This document shows positions 35,087 through 43,257 of a stretch of 64,000 nucleotides of DNA, piece after piece. The notes beneath the pieces were generated by a model. That model saw only the letters and a list, made by a program, of their open reading frames with translations. It had not been told where the DNA came from and ran no database searches. The stretch spans positions 138,936 through 202,935 of the forward strand of contig NZ_RJUU01000004.1 in NCBI RefSeq assembly GCF_003751445.1, written 5' to 3'. The stretch is from Streptomyces sp. 840.1. GTDB taxonomy: Bacteria > Actinomycetota > Actinomycetes > Streptomycetales > Streptomycetaceae. How positions within the stretch are numbered: the stretch's first letter is position 1; each line of letters starts with the position of its first letter. The position numbers and the translations under genes are program-made.

Positions 35087-35968
35087 TCCGCCCGTGCCGA
35101 TGTCTTCGCCCTCATGAGGCCGCCTCGGGGCGAAGGCATCGGCATGGTCCGCGGCCCACTGGGCGAACGACCGGGCGGGCCGCCCCGTCACCTCGCGGAC
35201 CCCGCTTCCCACGGCTGCTTTGGCCCCGTCCCGCTGCCGCCGCGCACTGCACAGCAACGCGTCCGCCAGTTCGGGCGGGTGGCGGCGCAGCAGTGCGGCG
35301 CGCGCGTCCTCCGGCGCCAGTTCCTCGAAACGCAGCGACACCCCGAGCACCTGCGCGAGCAACCGTGTCTGTTCGGCCGCGCTGATCGCCTCCGGCCCGG
35401 TCAGCGTGTACGCCGCGCCCTCGTGTCCGTCCTCGGTGAGCGCCCGCACCGCCACCTCGGCGATGTCGCGCGGGTCGACACACGCGTTCACCGACGTCCC
35501 GTACAGAGCCCGCACGACGCGCTCCGAGCGGACCGTCCCTGCCCAGGACAGGCAGTTGGACATGAACGAACGAGGCCGCAGCAGGGTCCAGGCCATCCCG
35601 GACTGCCGCAGGAGTTCCTCATTGGCACGCTGCCAACGGGTGACCAGGTCGTCCGCCCGCGCATCGGTGACGGAGGCAGCGGACAACGTCACGACGTGGC
35701 GCACACCTGCCGCCCGCGCCGCCCGGAGAAAGACGGCGCCTTCGTCACCGGCGACCCGGCTCGTGACGAGGAAGGCCTTACGCACCCCGCGCAGCGCCGG
35801 GGTCAGCGAGTCAATGCTGGCGTAGTCCCCGGCCACTGCCTGCGCCCCGGGCCGCGTGACCGTGACGCCTGCGGGGTTCCTGGTCATGAGACGCAGCGGC
35901 ACTCCGGGCGGGAAGGAACGCACCACTTCCCGACCGACCGTCCCTGTCGCACCTGTCACCAGAATCAT
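35072..35968 (-). CDS. NmrA-like NAD(P)-binding protein
   Basis: A 298-residue atypical short-chain dehydrogenase/NmrA-family protein. It begins MILVTGATGTVGREVV (nucleotide site) and includes RHVVTLSAASVTDA and MAWTLLRPRSFMSNCLSWA. It lacks an obvious YxxxK pair, so it may be a redox sensor or a reductase. It lies between the AfsA and receptor genes and might act in autoregulator biosynthesis, where a reductase is needed, but that is inference from position. Confidence 0.82.
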   Translation of the reverse strand: MILVTGATGTVGREVVRSFPPGVPLRLMTRNPAGVTVTRPGAQAVAGDYASIDSLTPALRGVRKAFLVTSRVAGDEGAVFLRAARAAGVRHVVTLSAASVTDARADDLVTRWQRANEELLRQSGMAWTLLRPRSFMSNCLSWAGTVRSERVVRALYGTSVNACVDPRDIAEVAVRALTEDGHEGAAYTLTGPEAISAAEQTRLLAQVLGVSLRFEELAPEDARAALLRRHPPELADALLCSARRQRDGAKAAVGSGVREVTGRPARSFAQWAADHADAFAPRRPHEGEDIGTGGSALG

Positions 35969-36109
35969 CGGGCACCCTCCCTCTCCGACCCGGCCTCCCG
36001 ACAGGGGCGGGGAAGCAGACCGCCGCGCCGGGGTTCGAGGTGGCTTCGGTTCCGCGGTGTGAATCGATCATGCTCTCCCCCCATTCGCTGTGGGCGCCGA
36101 CCACTGTAA

Positions 36110-36128
36110 GATACATACTAGCCGGTTT
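36110..36128. promoter_or_regulatory. ARE-like site upstream of the third TetR gene
   Basis: On the minus strand this reads AAACCGGCTAGTATGTATC, nearly identical to the afsA upstream site. It lies 57 bp before the TetR start and also upstream of the divergent NmrA-like gene, so receptor autoregulation and control of both genes are plausible. Confidence 0.75.
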
Positions 36129-36184
36129 TTTTCATGCGCTACGGTGTCTTCGATGCAGTAGTCACGTAAATGGAGGAGGCGAGA

Positions 36185-36853
36185 GTGGCGAAGCAGGATC
36201 GAGCCATCCGTACACGTCAGACGATCCTGTCGGCAGCGGCAAACGTGTTCGAAAAGCACGGTTACCAGGCAGCCACGATCGCCGAGATACTGAGCGAGGC
36301 GCAAGTCACCAAGGGGGCCCTGTACTTCCACTTCCAGTCCAAGGAAGAGCTGGCCCAGGGTGTGCTCAGCGAGCAGGAACAGCGCCTGGGCGTCCCCGAA
36401 CACGCCTGCAAGACCCAGGAGCTCGTGGACGTCATCATGCTGCACGCCTACCGCCTGCAGACGGACCCCATGGTCCGCGCCGGCGTGCGGCTGTCCCTGG
36501 ACCAGCAGGCGCACGATCTCGACCGCAGTGGCCCCTTCCTGAACTGGGGCGAGGTCCTGCGAGGGCTCCTCGACCAGGCGCAGGCCCAGGGGGAGCTCCT
36601 CCCGCACGTAGTGCCCAGGGAGACCTCCGACGTCCTGGTGGGGTGCTTCGCAGGTGTCCAGGCGATGTCGCAGGCGCTCAGCAAGTACCAGGACCTCGCC
36701 GAGCGGGTCTGCTCCCTGCTGCGCCACCTGCTGCCCAATGTGGTGCTCGCGTCCGTCCTGGCCTCGGTGGACATCTCACGCACCCGAGGCGTGGCGGTAT
36801 TCACCGAGCTGACCGGGGTCGTCGACGAGGAGGCCGTCGCCGCGGTGGTCTAG
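36185..36853 (+). CDS. Gamma-butyrolactone receptor-like TetR regulator (3)
   Basis: A 222-residue ArpA/ScbR-type protein. The DNA-binding part is RTRQTILSAAANVFEKHGYQAAT and EAQVTKGALYFHFQSKEEL, and the C-terminal domain includes a conserved tryptophan (FLNWGEVLRGLL) as in true receptors. I chose the GTG at 36185 with GGAGGAG upstream; an ATG at 36170 is in frame. Proximity to afsA and an operator-like site upstream make it the best candidate for the actual receptor among the three. Confidence 0.9.
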   Translation: MAKQDRAIRTRQTILSAAANVFEKHGYQAATIAEILSEAQVTKGALYFHFQSKEELAQGVLSEQEQRLGVPEHACKTQELVDVIMLHAYRLQTDPMVRAGVRLSLDQQAHDLDRSGPFLNWGEVLRGLLDQAQAQGELLPHVVPRETSDVLVGCFAGVQAMSQALSKYQDLAERVCSLLRHLLPNVVLASVLASVDISRTRGVAVFTELTGVVDEEAVAAVV

Positions 36854-36915
36854 GGCCTCTCGTTTGGATCAGGCCGGACACCGCGAGCCCGGCCTGATCC
36901 AAACGAAAGACCCTA
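36851..36915. terminator. Bidirectional terminator between convergent genes
   Basis: TCGTTTGGATCAGGCCGG (36860-36877) and its exact complement (36889-36906) flank an 11-nt loop. Shorter complementary TAGGG/CCCTA ends extend the stem to both stop codons. It separates the TetR gene and the convergent monooxygenase. Confidence 0.85.
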
Positions 36916-38445
36916 GACCGGCACGCTCTCCAGGTCCGGGGCCGCCACCGGCCCCGGGTCCGCGTCCATCCCGAACAACGCCGCCAGTGCGTCGGCCAGT
37001 GGTCCGCCACCGTCCGACGCCCAGGCGACATACCCGTCGGGGCGCACGAGTACCGCCGAGAAGGGCACGGAGCGCGTCGGCAGGCAATGAGCCACACGCA
37101 GCGACTGCTCCCAGGCCCGCGCCGTGTCCGCGTAGCGCCTCCCTCCCTCGCCGAAGAGCAGCAGGAGGGGTTCACCGCCCTCCCCCAGCAGCCCGATCAC
37201 GTCCGACGGGCCCTTGGCGGTGGTCAGTTCGACGTTGTGCAGAAAGGTTCCTTCCTGCGGAGACCGAAGGCGCGGGCTCATGGGAAGGACGGTGTCCTGG
37301 GCACTGATCATCCCGCTGAGGAAGGCGTTTCCCCTGCCTGACTCCAGGAGCCCGGTGAGCAGCGTCCGCAGCGAGTCCAGCTCGGTGCCGGGGCCCATCA
37401 GGGCGACCTGGGCACGGGTGTTGTCGATGACCTTCTGGGCAGCGGGCCGACGCTCCTGGCCGTAGGTGTCGAGGAGCCCGTCGGCCGCGGCGCCCCGCAC
37501 CACGAGACCGAGTTTCCAGCTCAGGTTGAGGGCGTCCAGCACCCCGGTGCTCAGGCCCTGCCCGCCGATCGGGAAATGCACGTGCGCGGCGTCCCCGGCC
37601 AGGAAGAAACGTCCGGCACGGTACGTCCGGGCGAGCCGGGTGAAGTCGCTGAACCGGCTGAGCCAGCGGGGGGCGGTCATCGTGATCGGGTGTCCGACGA
37701 TCCACGACACCTGACTGCTCAACTCGTCCAGAGTGAGCGGGACATGCCGGCTGGAAGAACCGTCTCCGCAGGCGAGCGTGTGGACGAGGGTGTGGCCGTC
37801 GGGGCCCTTCTTGGCTATCAGCCAGCCCCTGGGCGTGCGGTGCCAGCCCACGGGGATCGCCTGGTCGGCCGGGATACGGACCAGGCCCATCATCGCGGAC
37901 ATGGTCGGCGGGCTGACGTCGGAGGCGATTCCCGCCATCTCCCGGACTGTGCTGCGGGCCCCGTCCGCCCCCACCACGTAAGCGACGGCGAACGTCCTAC
38001 GCCCCTGCGGGCTCTGCGCGGTGACCCGCACCCCGTCGCGGTCCTGCACCATCTCCGTCACCCGGTGTTCGCGCAGCACCCGCGCACCGTTGGACAGCGC
38101 CCGGCTCTCGAAGACCCGCTCGAGTTCAGCCTGAGGGCACTTCAGGATCGGGTCGGGCTCCGCCTCCGGGGCCGTGATGGACAGGCCCGGGATGCCGGCG
38201 AAGTGGAAGGGCATGGTGGCTGTCCGGCCGGAGGGCAGGGACGCCGGTGCGAAGAAGTAGCCACGCCGGGCCAGACACTGAACCGCTCTGGCGTGCAGGG
38301 TCGTGGCCTTGGGTCTCTCCGAGGTGGCGGCCTCGGATTCGAGGATCACCGTGTCGACACCCTGCGCGGCCAGCTGCGCCGCGACCAGCATGCCGACCGG
38401 GCCTCCCCCGACAACCATCACCTGTGCAGATATCCGGCCAGTCAT
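36913..38445 (-). CDS. FAD-dependent aromatic monooxygenase (second copy)
   Basis: A 510-residue class A flavin hydroxylase: GGGPVGMLVAAQLAAQG at the N-terminus, GADGARSTVREMAG (DG motif), GDAAHVHFPIGGQGLSTG and a C-terminal thioredoxin-like region (SVPFSAVLVRPDGYVAWASD). The ATG at 38445 follows GGGGGAGG. It resembles the oxygenase at 5.2 kb in layout but is clearly a separate gene. An ARE-like palindrome upstream suggests it is a signal-controlled tailoring gene. Confidence 0.92.
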   Translation of the reverse strand: MTGRISAQVMVVGGGPVGMLVAAQLAAQGVDTVILESEAATSERPKATTLHARAVQCLARRGYFFAPASLPSGRTATMPFHFAGIPGLSITAPEAEPDPILKCPQAELERVFESRALSNGARVLREHRVTEMVQDRDGVRVTAQSPQGRRTFAVAYVVGADGARSTVREMAGIASDVSPPTMSAMMGLVRIPADQAIPVGWHRTPRGWLIAKKGPDGHTLVHTLACGDGSSSRHVPLTLDELSSQVSWIVGHPITMTAPRWLSRFSDFTRLARTYRAGRFFLAGDAAHVHFPIGGQGLSTGVLDALNLSWKLGLVVRGAAADGLLDTYGQERRPAAQKVIDNTRAQVALMGPGTELDSLRTLLTGLLESGRGNAFLSGMISAQDTVLPMSPRLRSPQEGTFLHNVELTTAKGPSDVIGLLGEGGEPLLLLFGEGGRRYADTARAWEQSLRVAHCLPTRSVPFSAVLVRPDGYVAWASDGGGPLADALAALFGMDADPGPVAAPDLESVPV

Positions 38446-38571
38446 CCTGGGCCTCCCCCTCTTTGCGCCCGGAGCGTCCCCACGCCCCTGGTCATCAACG
38501 GACCACATACGGAAACGCAGGAGAGGGCTTCGCCCCGTTCTTCTCGCGAACACCTCTCCGCCGAGAAATAT

Positions 38572-38588
38572 ACCGGTTGGACGGTTCT
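38572..38588. promoter_or_regulatory. ARE-like palindrome upstream of the second monooxygenase
   Basis: The sequence ACCGGTTGGACGGTTC contains opposed ACCG and CGGT half-sites in an AT-rich setting, about 125 bp upstream of the monooxygenase start. It is a weaker match than the afsA and receptor sites. Confidence 0.45.
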
Positions 38589-38850
38589 TTGCAACGGCCT
38601 TCCGCCTCAGGCCCGGAGCAGGAATCTCACCGGAGGAGACCGGTTCGGCTCATGAGGCGAGAAGAAACGGGACATACCCGATGGCGGAGGGGCGTTCGGA
38701 GCACCGACGAAGCAGCGTATCGGTCTGTTTCCTCGACGGGTTGGTTACTGAGCTCACCGGCCGGAACACCTGGAACACCTCGAACACAATGCCCGGACGC
38801 CCGTACCGGCCCGCAGACCTGCCCCGGGCCCGGGGGCCGAGGACGGGCCC

Positions 38851-38879
38851 AGACCCTGCCGGCTACAGCGGCAGGGTCT
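38851..38879 (-). terminator. Hairpin at the end of replication module A
   Basis: AGACCCTGCCG (38851-38861) and CGGCAGGGTCT (38869-38879) form an 11-bp stem with a 7-nt loop that contains the stop codon of the small module-A protein. It probably ends the leftward replication operon. Confidence 0.65.
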
Positions 38880-39264
38880 TGCCTGTTTCCTGCACCGCCA
38901 GAGAAGGGGGCCTGCCCTCGGAGCGGGCGGTCTTGCGCCCCTTGTGTCCTGGCATCAGCGTGCGCGGGTCCACGCCCTCGGCGGGCGCTCCGGTGGCGTA
39001 CAGACCGTCAGGTGCGCTGTCACGGTCGTGCGGAAGCAGCCAGAAGACCCGGCGCCGGAACGTACCGGACGAACGCGACGGCTTGGCCTGCGGCCCCAGC
39101 AAGGTGTACCCGACCATGCGGCCGTCCCGGTGATAGGCGGGCTTCCCCCGGCGGGTCGGCAACCGGTCGAGGCTCTGTCGTACGTAGTCGAGATCACCGA
39201 TGTCCTCGAGCCAGACGAAGTCGACTTCGTGGCTGATCTCGTCCTCTGCGATGAGGGCGCTCAT
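38863..39264 (-). CDS. Small conserved protein of replication module A
   Basis: A 133-residue protein of unknown family with VDFVWLEDIGDLDYVRQSLDRL, RDGRMVGYTLLGPQAKPSRS and WLLPHDRDSAPDG. A clear homologue lies in module B at 52.6 kb with the same relative position. It overlaps the helicase stop by ATGA. The consistent third position behind prim-pol and helicase suggests an accessory replication factor. Confidence 0.8.
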   Translation of the reverse strand: MSALIAEDEISHEVDFVWLEDIGDLDYVRQSLDRLPTRRGKPAYHRDGRMVGYTLLGPQAKPSRSSGTFRRRVFWLLPHDRDSAPDGLYATGAPAEGVDPRTLMPGHKGRKTARSEGRPPSLAVQETGKTLPL

Positions 39265-40775
39265 GCTGTCTCCTGATCAGCGAACAGTCCAATGCCCGGG
39301 TAGTACTTCCGCTGGTTGGACAGGATCATCTCCTTGGGGGATGCCAGCCCGACCGCTTCACGAACCCTGGCCGCAAAAGCTCGGGACGAAACAGCCGGGG
39401 CACCCTCATTGTGACACCAGGACTTATAGGCCGCGTAGAGCGTGGCTTGTTCCACTCTCAGACCCCCGTCGACCCGACAGGATTCGCTGATGAAGCGCCC
39501 TGTGTGGTCCTCGGTCTCGGCGTAGGCGGTCGTGGCGATCCGGACCCGTTCGGGGCCGGTCAGGACCTTCTCACCGGTCAGGTACCGACGGGCGCCCTCG
39601 ATGAGCCAGTTCAGGATGCCCGGCCCCTCCTCCGTGACGAGGATGTCCGCCAGGTTGTCGATCTTGCGGTCGTCGGAGACGACACGTTCGAACGGGATGA
39701 GCCGCATGCGCCGCCAGAACGCGAAGCCGCCGGTGCCGACCTCGGGGCGGTGGTTGCCCAGCAGCCAGAGCTTGTGCGTCGGCTCGAAACTGAAGAAGTC
39801 CTGCCTCATACGGCGCGCCTTGATGCGGTCACCACCGGTCAGCAGCTTGACCCTGGCCTCGTCGAACTTGTCCCCGGGCTTGACCTCGCTGCACACGATC
39901 ACCCGCCGGCCATGCAGTTCGGCCAGGTCGGTGGGGTGCCCCTCGTAGGGGCGGGCCATCAGGAAGCCGGGCGGGGCAGCGTCGGCGTAGTCGCCGAGCA
40001 GCTTCATCAGGACGTCGAGCAGGACCGACTTGCCGTTCTTGCCGGAACCGAAGAGGAAGGGCATGACCTGGCCGCCGACATCTCCGGTGATGGAGTAGCC
40101 GAGCAGCAGGTGCAGAAAGTCGACCATCTCCGCGCCGTCGGCATCCTCACCGAAGGTGTCGGTGAGGAACCGGTGCCAGCGCGGCGTCGCCACGGACTGC
40201 GGCGCTGCACTGGTGGAACGGGAGTGGAAGTCCTTGTCCGGGTCGGGTTTCCGGATGAGCCCCGTGCGCAGATCGACGATGCCGGCCGGGGTGCACAGTG
40301 CGTACGGATCGGCGTCCAGCCGCGCGGCGTTGAGCACCATGCCGGGGGCGGCCTTGGCCTGCGTGAGCATCGCGTTCATACCGCTGGTGCTCAGGGCGCG
40401 GCTGCGGTGCCGGTGCAGCGCGGCGCCGGTGAACACGCCGCGCGGATCGGTGACGGCGATGCTCTCGGCCAGGTCTCCCGCGGCCCAGATCACCGTGTCG
40501 TCCTCGTCGATCTGCCAGCGGGTGCTGTCCCAGCGGTACCAGCCGAGGCCCGGTACGTGCCGGTAGTCGTTGGCGTACAGCTTGACGAACAGCTTGGCGT
40601 TGCCCCGGTCGGTGAGGGTGTCCGGCAGCAGCCCCGCCGCCGTCGCCTCACCGGCAGGGGCCTGGCCCGCCGCTGTTTCGCCTCCCTGCGCGGGCAGCGA
40701 TACGGGGGCCTGCGCGAGGATCTGCGCGGCGACCGCCTGCGCGTCGAAAAGGGCGTTGTCGTCCCCGGAGATCAC
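39261..40775 (-). CDS. D5-family primase/helicase, module A
   Basis: A 504-residue SF3/D5-type replicative helicase. An N-terminal D5_N-like region ends YSITGDVGGQVMPF and is followed by Walker A GSGKNGKSVLLD (residues 243-254), VIVCSEVKPGDKFDEARVK and LLGNHRPEVGTGGFAFWRRM. The C-terminus is the usual winged-helix part. The GTG at 40775 overlaps the prim-pol stop. It presumably unwinds the adjacent iteron origin. Close homologue at 50.9 kb. Confidence 0.92.
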   Translation of the reverse strand: MISGDDNALFDAQAVAAQILAQAPVSLPAQGGETAAGQAPAGEATAAGLLPDTLTDRGNAKLFVKLYANDYRHVPGLGWYRWDSTRWQIDEDDTVIWAAGDLAESIAVTDPRGVFTGAALHRHRSRALSTSGMNAMLTQAKAAPGMVLNAARLDADPYALCTPAGIVDLRTGLIRKPDPDKDFHSRSTSAAPQSVATPRWHRFLTDTFGEDADGAEMVDFLHLLLGYSITGDVGGQVMPFLFGSGKNGKSVLLDVLMKLLGDYADAAPPGFLMARPYEGHPTDLAELHGRRVIVCSEVKPGDKFDEARVKLLTGGDRIKARRMRQDFFSFEPTHKLWLLGNHRPEVGTGGFAFWRRMRLIPFERVVSDDRKIDNLADILVTEEGPGILNWLIEGARRYLTGEKVLTGPERVRIATTAYAETEDHTGRFISESCRVDGGLRVEQATLYAAYKSWCHNEGAPAVSSRAFAARVREAVGLASPKEMILSNQRKYYPGIGLFADQETA

Positions 40776-41884
40776 GCACGGCCTCCCAGGAACAGCGGGC
40801 GCAGCAGACCGGCGTCGAGGCCACTGCGGATGATGGCTCCGTAACGGCGGTCCTGACCGGGGCGGGCCTGCTCGGCCGCCGCTCTCAACGCCTGCTCTGC
40901 GGCGGCCTCCGAGAGGTGACCGCCGGCGACCAGTCCCCCGGCGGTGTACGCGGCCCGGTTGAGCTTCGCGGAGAAGGCGGCGCCTTCCGGGACAGCCGCA
41001 CAGGCCGTCACTTCGCTCAGGACCCTGGAAAGGGCCCCTCCGGAGGCGTCGCGGCCTCCGCCCGCCGCGATGACAGCCTGACGCGCCCGGGGCGGAACAG
41101 GCCGCGGAGCGGGCACATGAGCGGGCGGAAGGTGCCCGGTGCGGGCGAGCTCCTGCGCCAGCCAGCTCGGAAGTGCCGCGGGCTCGCGGGTCGGACCGAC
41201 CGCCGTGTAGGTCCCGGCGGTTGTGGTGGTACCCGGGACGACGATGTACCCGCCGTGGGCCCGGACATCGACCTGCCAGGCAAGGGCCCGGGGGCTGCTG
41301 GACCCGGTGGAGCACTGCCAGCGGTGGCTGCCGTGGGCGCGGTACCACACGTGGAGGCCTCCGGACGGTGTGCGTACGCGCAGGGTCGTTTCGTCGTCCG
41401 CCGGGCTCACCTCGCCCCGCAGAGCGGCCAGTACGCCCAGCGTGTGGAATCCGTTGGCCAGTCCGCTCAGGTCCACGCTGCGCGGAATCGGGATGCCCGG
41501 CAGCAGTCGGTCCCGGTCCGGAGGGGGCTGTCCGTGCGCGTCGATGTCGATGACGACGAGGTTGGCGGGTCCACAGGCGACCCCGACCCCGAGACCGGGA
41601 CGGGCGGACCACCATTCCTCGATGCGGGCGAAGTCCAGGGTGGCCGCGTGGAAGCCATGGCACCAGCGCCCGGCCAGGAGACAGGCACACCCGGTGCGGA
41701 CGTGGCCGGGCTGCCGGCACGCCTCGCAGTTCGCCGTCGGCGTCTTGCGTCCCGGAGCCAGCGGATGAACCGGCCAGCCCCGGCTCGCACACCATCTGGC
41801 GAGCGCGATACTCGGCGGCCCCGCTGCGGCCAAGGCCCCGGGCTGCCCTGAGTCGCTGCTTGAAACGTCCAGCTCATGAGCCAT
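40772..41884 (-). CDS. Bifunctional DNA primase/polymerase (prim-pol), module A
   Basis: A 370-residue prim-pol protein with a Cys-rich N-terminal patch (CEACRQPGHVRTGCACLLAGR), the catalytic NLVVIDIDAHG motif and the conserved ETTLRVRTPSGGLHVWYR and WQVDVRAHGGYIVVPG. The chosen start is the ATG at 41884, preceded by GGGGGTGCGC. It is the first gene of the leftward replication operon and begins right beside the iteron array. Synthesises primers for plasmid replication. Confidence 0.92.
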   Translation of the reverse strand: MAHELDVSSSDSGQPGALAAAGPPSIALARWCASRGWPVHPLAPGRKTPTANCEACRQPGHVRTGCACLLAGRWCHGFHAATLDFARIEEWWSARPGLGVGVACGPANLVVIDIDAHGQPPPDRDRLLPGIPIPRSVDLSGLANGFHTLGVLAALRGEVSPADDETTLRVRTPSGGLHVWYRAHGSHRWQCSTGSSSPRALAWQVDVRAHGGYIVVPGTTTTAGTYTAVGPTREPAALPSWLAQELARTGHLPPAHVPAPRPVPPRARQAVIAAGGGRDASGGALSRVLSEVTACAAVPEGAAFSAKLNRAAYTAGGLVAGGHLSEAAAEQALRAAAEQARPGQDRRYGAIIRSGLDAGLLRPLFLGGRA

Positions 41885-41893
41885 GCGCACCCC

Positions 41894-42338
41894 CATCAGC
41901 GACCAAAGCGACTCAACGACGAACATAGGTTATCGAAGCACCGGCGGCCGGGGGTCTCCGGGCAGGAAACGGGGTCATCGTGTCGGAGGACAGGGCCATC
42001 AGCCCGTCAAAGAAGCCATCAGCGACCGAAGCGTCCGAACACCAGCGACTCGGGGCGTTTCGGTCGCTGCTCCAGTAGCTCTAAAAATCTGCAGGTCAGA
42101 AGTCTGCAAGAACCAGAACAGCGACTGAAGCGACTCAACGCCTCTATATATAACGCACACGCACACACGCGAATGTCCTTATATACCCGCACCGTGGGTC
42201 GCTTCAGTCGCTTTCCCTCCAGTGAACCTGCCCTGACCTGGTGTTTTCTGAAAACTGAGCGAGCGACCAAGAAGTTCTTCGGTCGCTCTGCTTCGGTCGC
42301 TGGCGGCCTGGAGCCCAGCGACCGAAGCAGAGCGACCG
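41894..42338. repeat. Iteron-type replication origin A
   Basis: Copies of AGCGACCGAAGCG or AGCGACTGAAGCGAC occur in both orientations at 41898, 42021, 42058, 42120, 42196, 42277, 42290 and 42317, with an outlier at 42942. AGCGACTGAAGCGAC (42120-42134) and its exact complement (42198-42212) flank an AT-rich core containing TATATATA and TTATATA. This is the structure of an iteron-controlled plasmid origin, adjacent to prim-pol A. Confidence 0.8.
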
Positions 42339-42465
42339 GGCCTGACCATGGCCGACTGACACAGGGGACGCGTCTGCCGCTGGCGTCCAAGGGCGCGCAG
42401 CGGCTCGGGCATGGCGGCGCCGTGAAGAGGAGTCGCGTGGGTCAGTCCGGACCGCCGTTGCCGAT

Positions 42466-42834
42466 TCAGGCGATGAGCAGGCGGAGGCCGAGGTCTGCCG
42501 TGTCCAGGTGGGCGAGGTCGCTGTTGCGCTCGGCCCACCGGCCGGAGTCGAGGTCGTCGCGGAGGCTTCGCAGCGCCCGCTGCCCGGTGCCGGGCCCGGC
42601 CCTCGTCCACACCGACATCGCGTGGCGGACGTGCTCCTCCAGGTACGCCCCCAGTCTGCGCCAGTACGCCTCGAACAGGCCGTCAACGCAGTCCCACGGG
42701 ATGGGCACGGGTGCAGTGCGGGCGCCGATCGCGTCGGCCATCCCGCAAGTGAGGGAAAGCCGTCGAGGACATCTCCCGGTCGATGGCCGCCATCCTGACG
42801 TCAGCACGATCACGCCGCTCCAGCAGCAGGCCAC
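42466..42834 (-). pseudogene. C-terminal remnant of a SAM methyltransferase-like gene
   Basis: About 120 codons ending in a normal stop. The C-terminal part (PIPWDCVDGLFEAYWRRLGAY, RWAERNSDLAHLDTADLGLRLL) resembles the end of a family of Streptomyces class I SAM-dependent methyltransferases. The N-terminal catalytic domain is missing and the front of the frame is degraded. It lies between origin A and the MTHFR/peptide pair. Family assignment is by memory of sequence style and is tentative. Confidence 0.4.
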
Positions 42835-43072
42835 GCAGTTTTGACGCAGGTGCGCGACCGCGTCGCTGGACGAGTCGCCGACCGGTTCCGCTCAGCCGTG
42901 GCGCCCCGGGTACGCGGTGCCGGAGACCCAACTCGGAGGCAGAGTCGCTTCGGTCGCTCCGCTTGTCCGCTTTCGGAACTCTGACGCACGAGCCCCGCCC
43001 CTGTCGAACAGGTTCGTCATGACCGTCAGCGGCGTTCCCCGCCCGGCCCGTGGCCCGGGTCCGGTTCAGGTG

Positions 43073-43225
43073 TCAGTCGATACCGCGTACGACGTGCGGT
43101 TCGGCGATGTCGTCCTCGTCGATGCCCGCGAGCCGCAGCGGTGGGATCGACCCCGGGGTGAAGTCCGCTGCCTCGTGAACGAATCCAAATCCGAACCCGA
43201 TGTCCTGTTCCTTGATGTCCTGCAC
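43073..43225 (-). CDS. 50-residue acidic peptide linked to MTHFR
   Basis: A 50-codon frame starting GTG 33 bp after the MTHFR stop, with GGAGG five bases upstream. The N-terminal region is hydrophobic and glycine-rich (QDIGFGFGFVHEAADFTPG); the C-terminal part is acidic (AGIDEDDIAEPHVVRGID). I see no signal peptide, Cys residues or membrane segment. The size and unusual composition fit a peptide precursor or a small regulatory protein. No family recognised. Confidence 0.55.
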   Translation of the reverse strand: MQDIKEQDIGFGFGFVHEAADFTPGSIPPLRLAGIDEDDIAEPHVVRGID

Positions 43226-43257
43226 GTGGTCCTCCGTCTCAGCAGGTCGGTGAAGTG

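Noticed and set aside
39261..41795. An 844-codon minus frame suggesting a primase-helicase fusion
   Set aside because: The first 340 codons are an out-of-frame reading of prim-pol; the helicase starts at the GTG at 40775 next to a good ribosome site.
42021..42338. A CRISPR array, suggested by repeated AGCGACCGAAGC units
   Set aside because: The units are 11-15 bp, in both orientations and irregularly spaced with no cas genes; they are plasmid iterons.
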